A stretch of DNA of 5,830 bases from Acidobacteriota bacterium. Its GTDB lineage: Bacteria > Actinomycetota > Actinomycetes > Actinomycetales > Micrococcaceae. The stretch lies in assembly GCA_019352125.1 (NCBI GenBank), contig JABBNV010000030.1:11490-17319 (forward strand), written 5' to 3'. Made by a program: the position numbers and the translations under genes. Positions 5,532-5,830 of this stretch are shown here, one piece after another. The notes under the pieces are model-generated. The model ran no database searches and was not told the origin of the DNA. It was given only the letters and a program-made list of their open reading frames with translations. Position 1 is the first letter of the stretch. Every line of letters begins with the position of its first letter.

Positions 5532-5830
5532 TCTGCCGCGAGCTCCGTTTCTGCCAGTGGCCTAGCGGCCGGCGCCGTGAGAATAGAGGCAATTATGGCC
5601 ACTCCTACGGCCAGTAAGGCCAACCGAATGGTGAGATGGTCCGCCAGGAAACCCAAGAGAGGTGGGCCAGCCAGGAAGGCCACATAGCCAATGGTGGAGA
5701 CCACTGACACCCGCGCAGCAGCATGCTGAGGGTCATCAGCCGCGGCACTCATCCCCATCGGGAAGCCTAGGGCAGCACCCGCCCCCCATAGGATGGCCCC
5801 CAGTGCGGCAAGCCACACGTTCGAAGCAAA
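5525..5830 (-). CDS. MFS transporter, C-terminal part (cut by window edge)
   Basis: The last 101 residues or so of a major facilitator superfamily transporter; the start lies beyond the right edge. The frame is open through position 5830, so the GTG at 5818 is an internal Val codon, not the start. Visible are a hydrophobic helix (WLAALGAILWGAGAALGFPM), the loop GMSAAADDPQHAAARVS, a helix VVSTIGYVAFLAGPPLLGFLA, the short loop DHLTIR, and a last helix LALLAVGVAIIASILTA before a polar tail ending in AAEH. The GFPxGMSAAADDP and AFLAGPPLLG motifs match the YbjJ-like group of MFS proteins as I know it. It is convergent with the exporter operon and probably an independent gene. Substrate unknown. 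Confidence 0.85.
   Translation of the reverse strand, partial: FASNVWLAALGAILWGAGAALGFPMGMSAAADDPQHAAARVSVVSTIGYVAFLAGPPLLGFLADHLTIRLALLAVGVAIIASILTAPAARPLAETELAAEH

Overview
The window looks like chromosomal DNA from a moderately GC-rich actinobacterium. The ABC-2 permease, the Ala/Gln/Ser/Thr-rich adaptor and the Gly-rich tails resemble those of the Arthrobacter/Micrococcaceae group. That placement rests on protein style and codon use only. There is no rRNA or other marker gene here, so the genus is uncertain. I see no RNA gene, CRISPR array, insertion sequence or integration site.

Layout, left to right. On the minus strand, positions 1-1438 hold a two-gene ABC-2 exporter: an ATPase (449-1438) followed, with a 4-base ATGA overlap, by its permease (1-452, cut by the window edge). 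A 238-base divergent control region (1439-1676) follows. It carries two copies of a 16-base operator-like element, one of them within a perfect inverted repeat, and an apparent leaderless promoter for the rightward genes. On the plus strand, positions 1677-5519 form a tightly packed four-gene operon. It encodes a HlyD/MacA-like adaptor, a MacB/LolD-type ATPase, a MacB-type FtsX-fold permease, and a small single-pass membrane protein with a Gly-rich extracellular tail. From 5525 to the right edge, on the minus strand, is the C-terminal end of an MFS transporter, convergent with the operon and separated from it by only 5 bases.

How the genes may work together. The rightward operon encodes a complete Gram-positive MacAB-like (tripartite-type) export machine: cytoplasmic ATPase, four-helix permease with a large extracytoplasmic domain, and membrane-anchored adaptor. 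The fourth protein is a probable accessory that shares the adaptor's Gly-rich C-terminal style. The leftward ABC-2 pair shares the control region, so the two exporters may be induced together, for example by a response regulator acting at the paired operator. No regulator gene lies inside the window and the substrate cannot be read from the sequence. The families are ordinary. The most notable points are the paired palindromic operator, the leaderless adaptor start, the two-cysteine adaptor and the minimal Gly-tailed partner protein.
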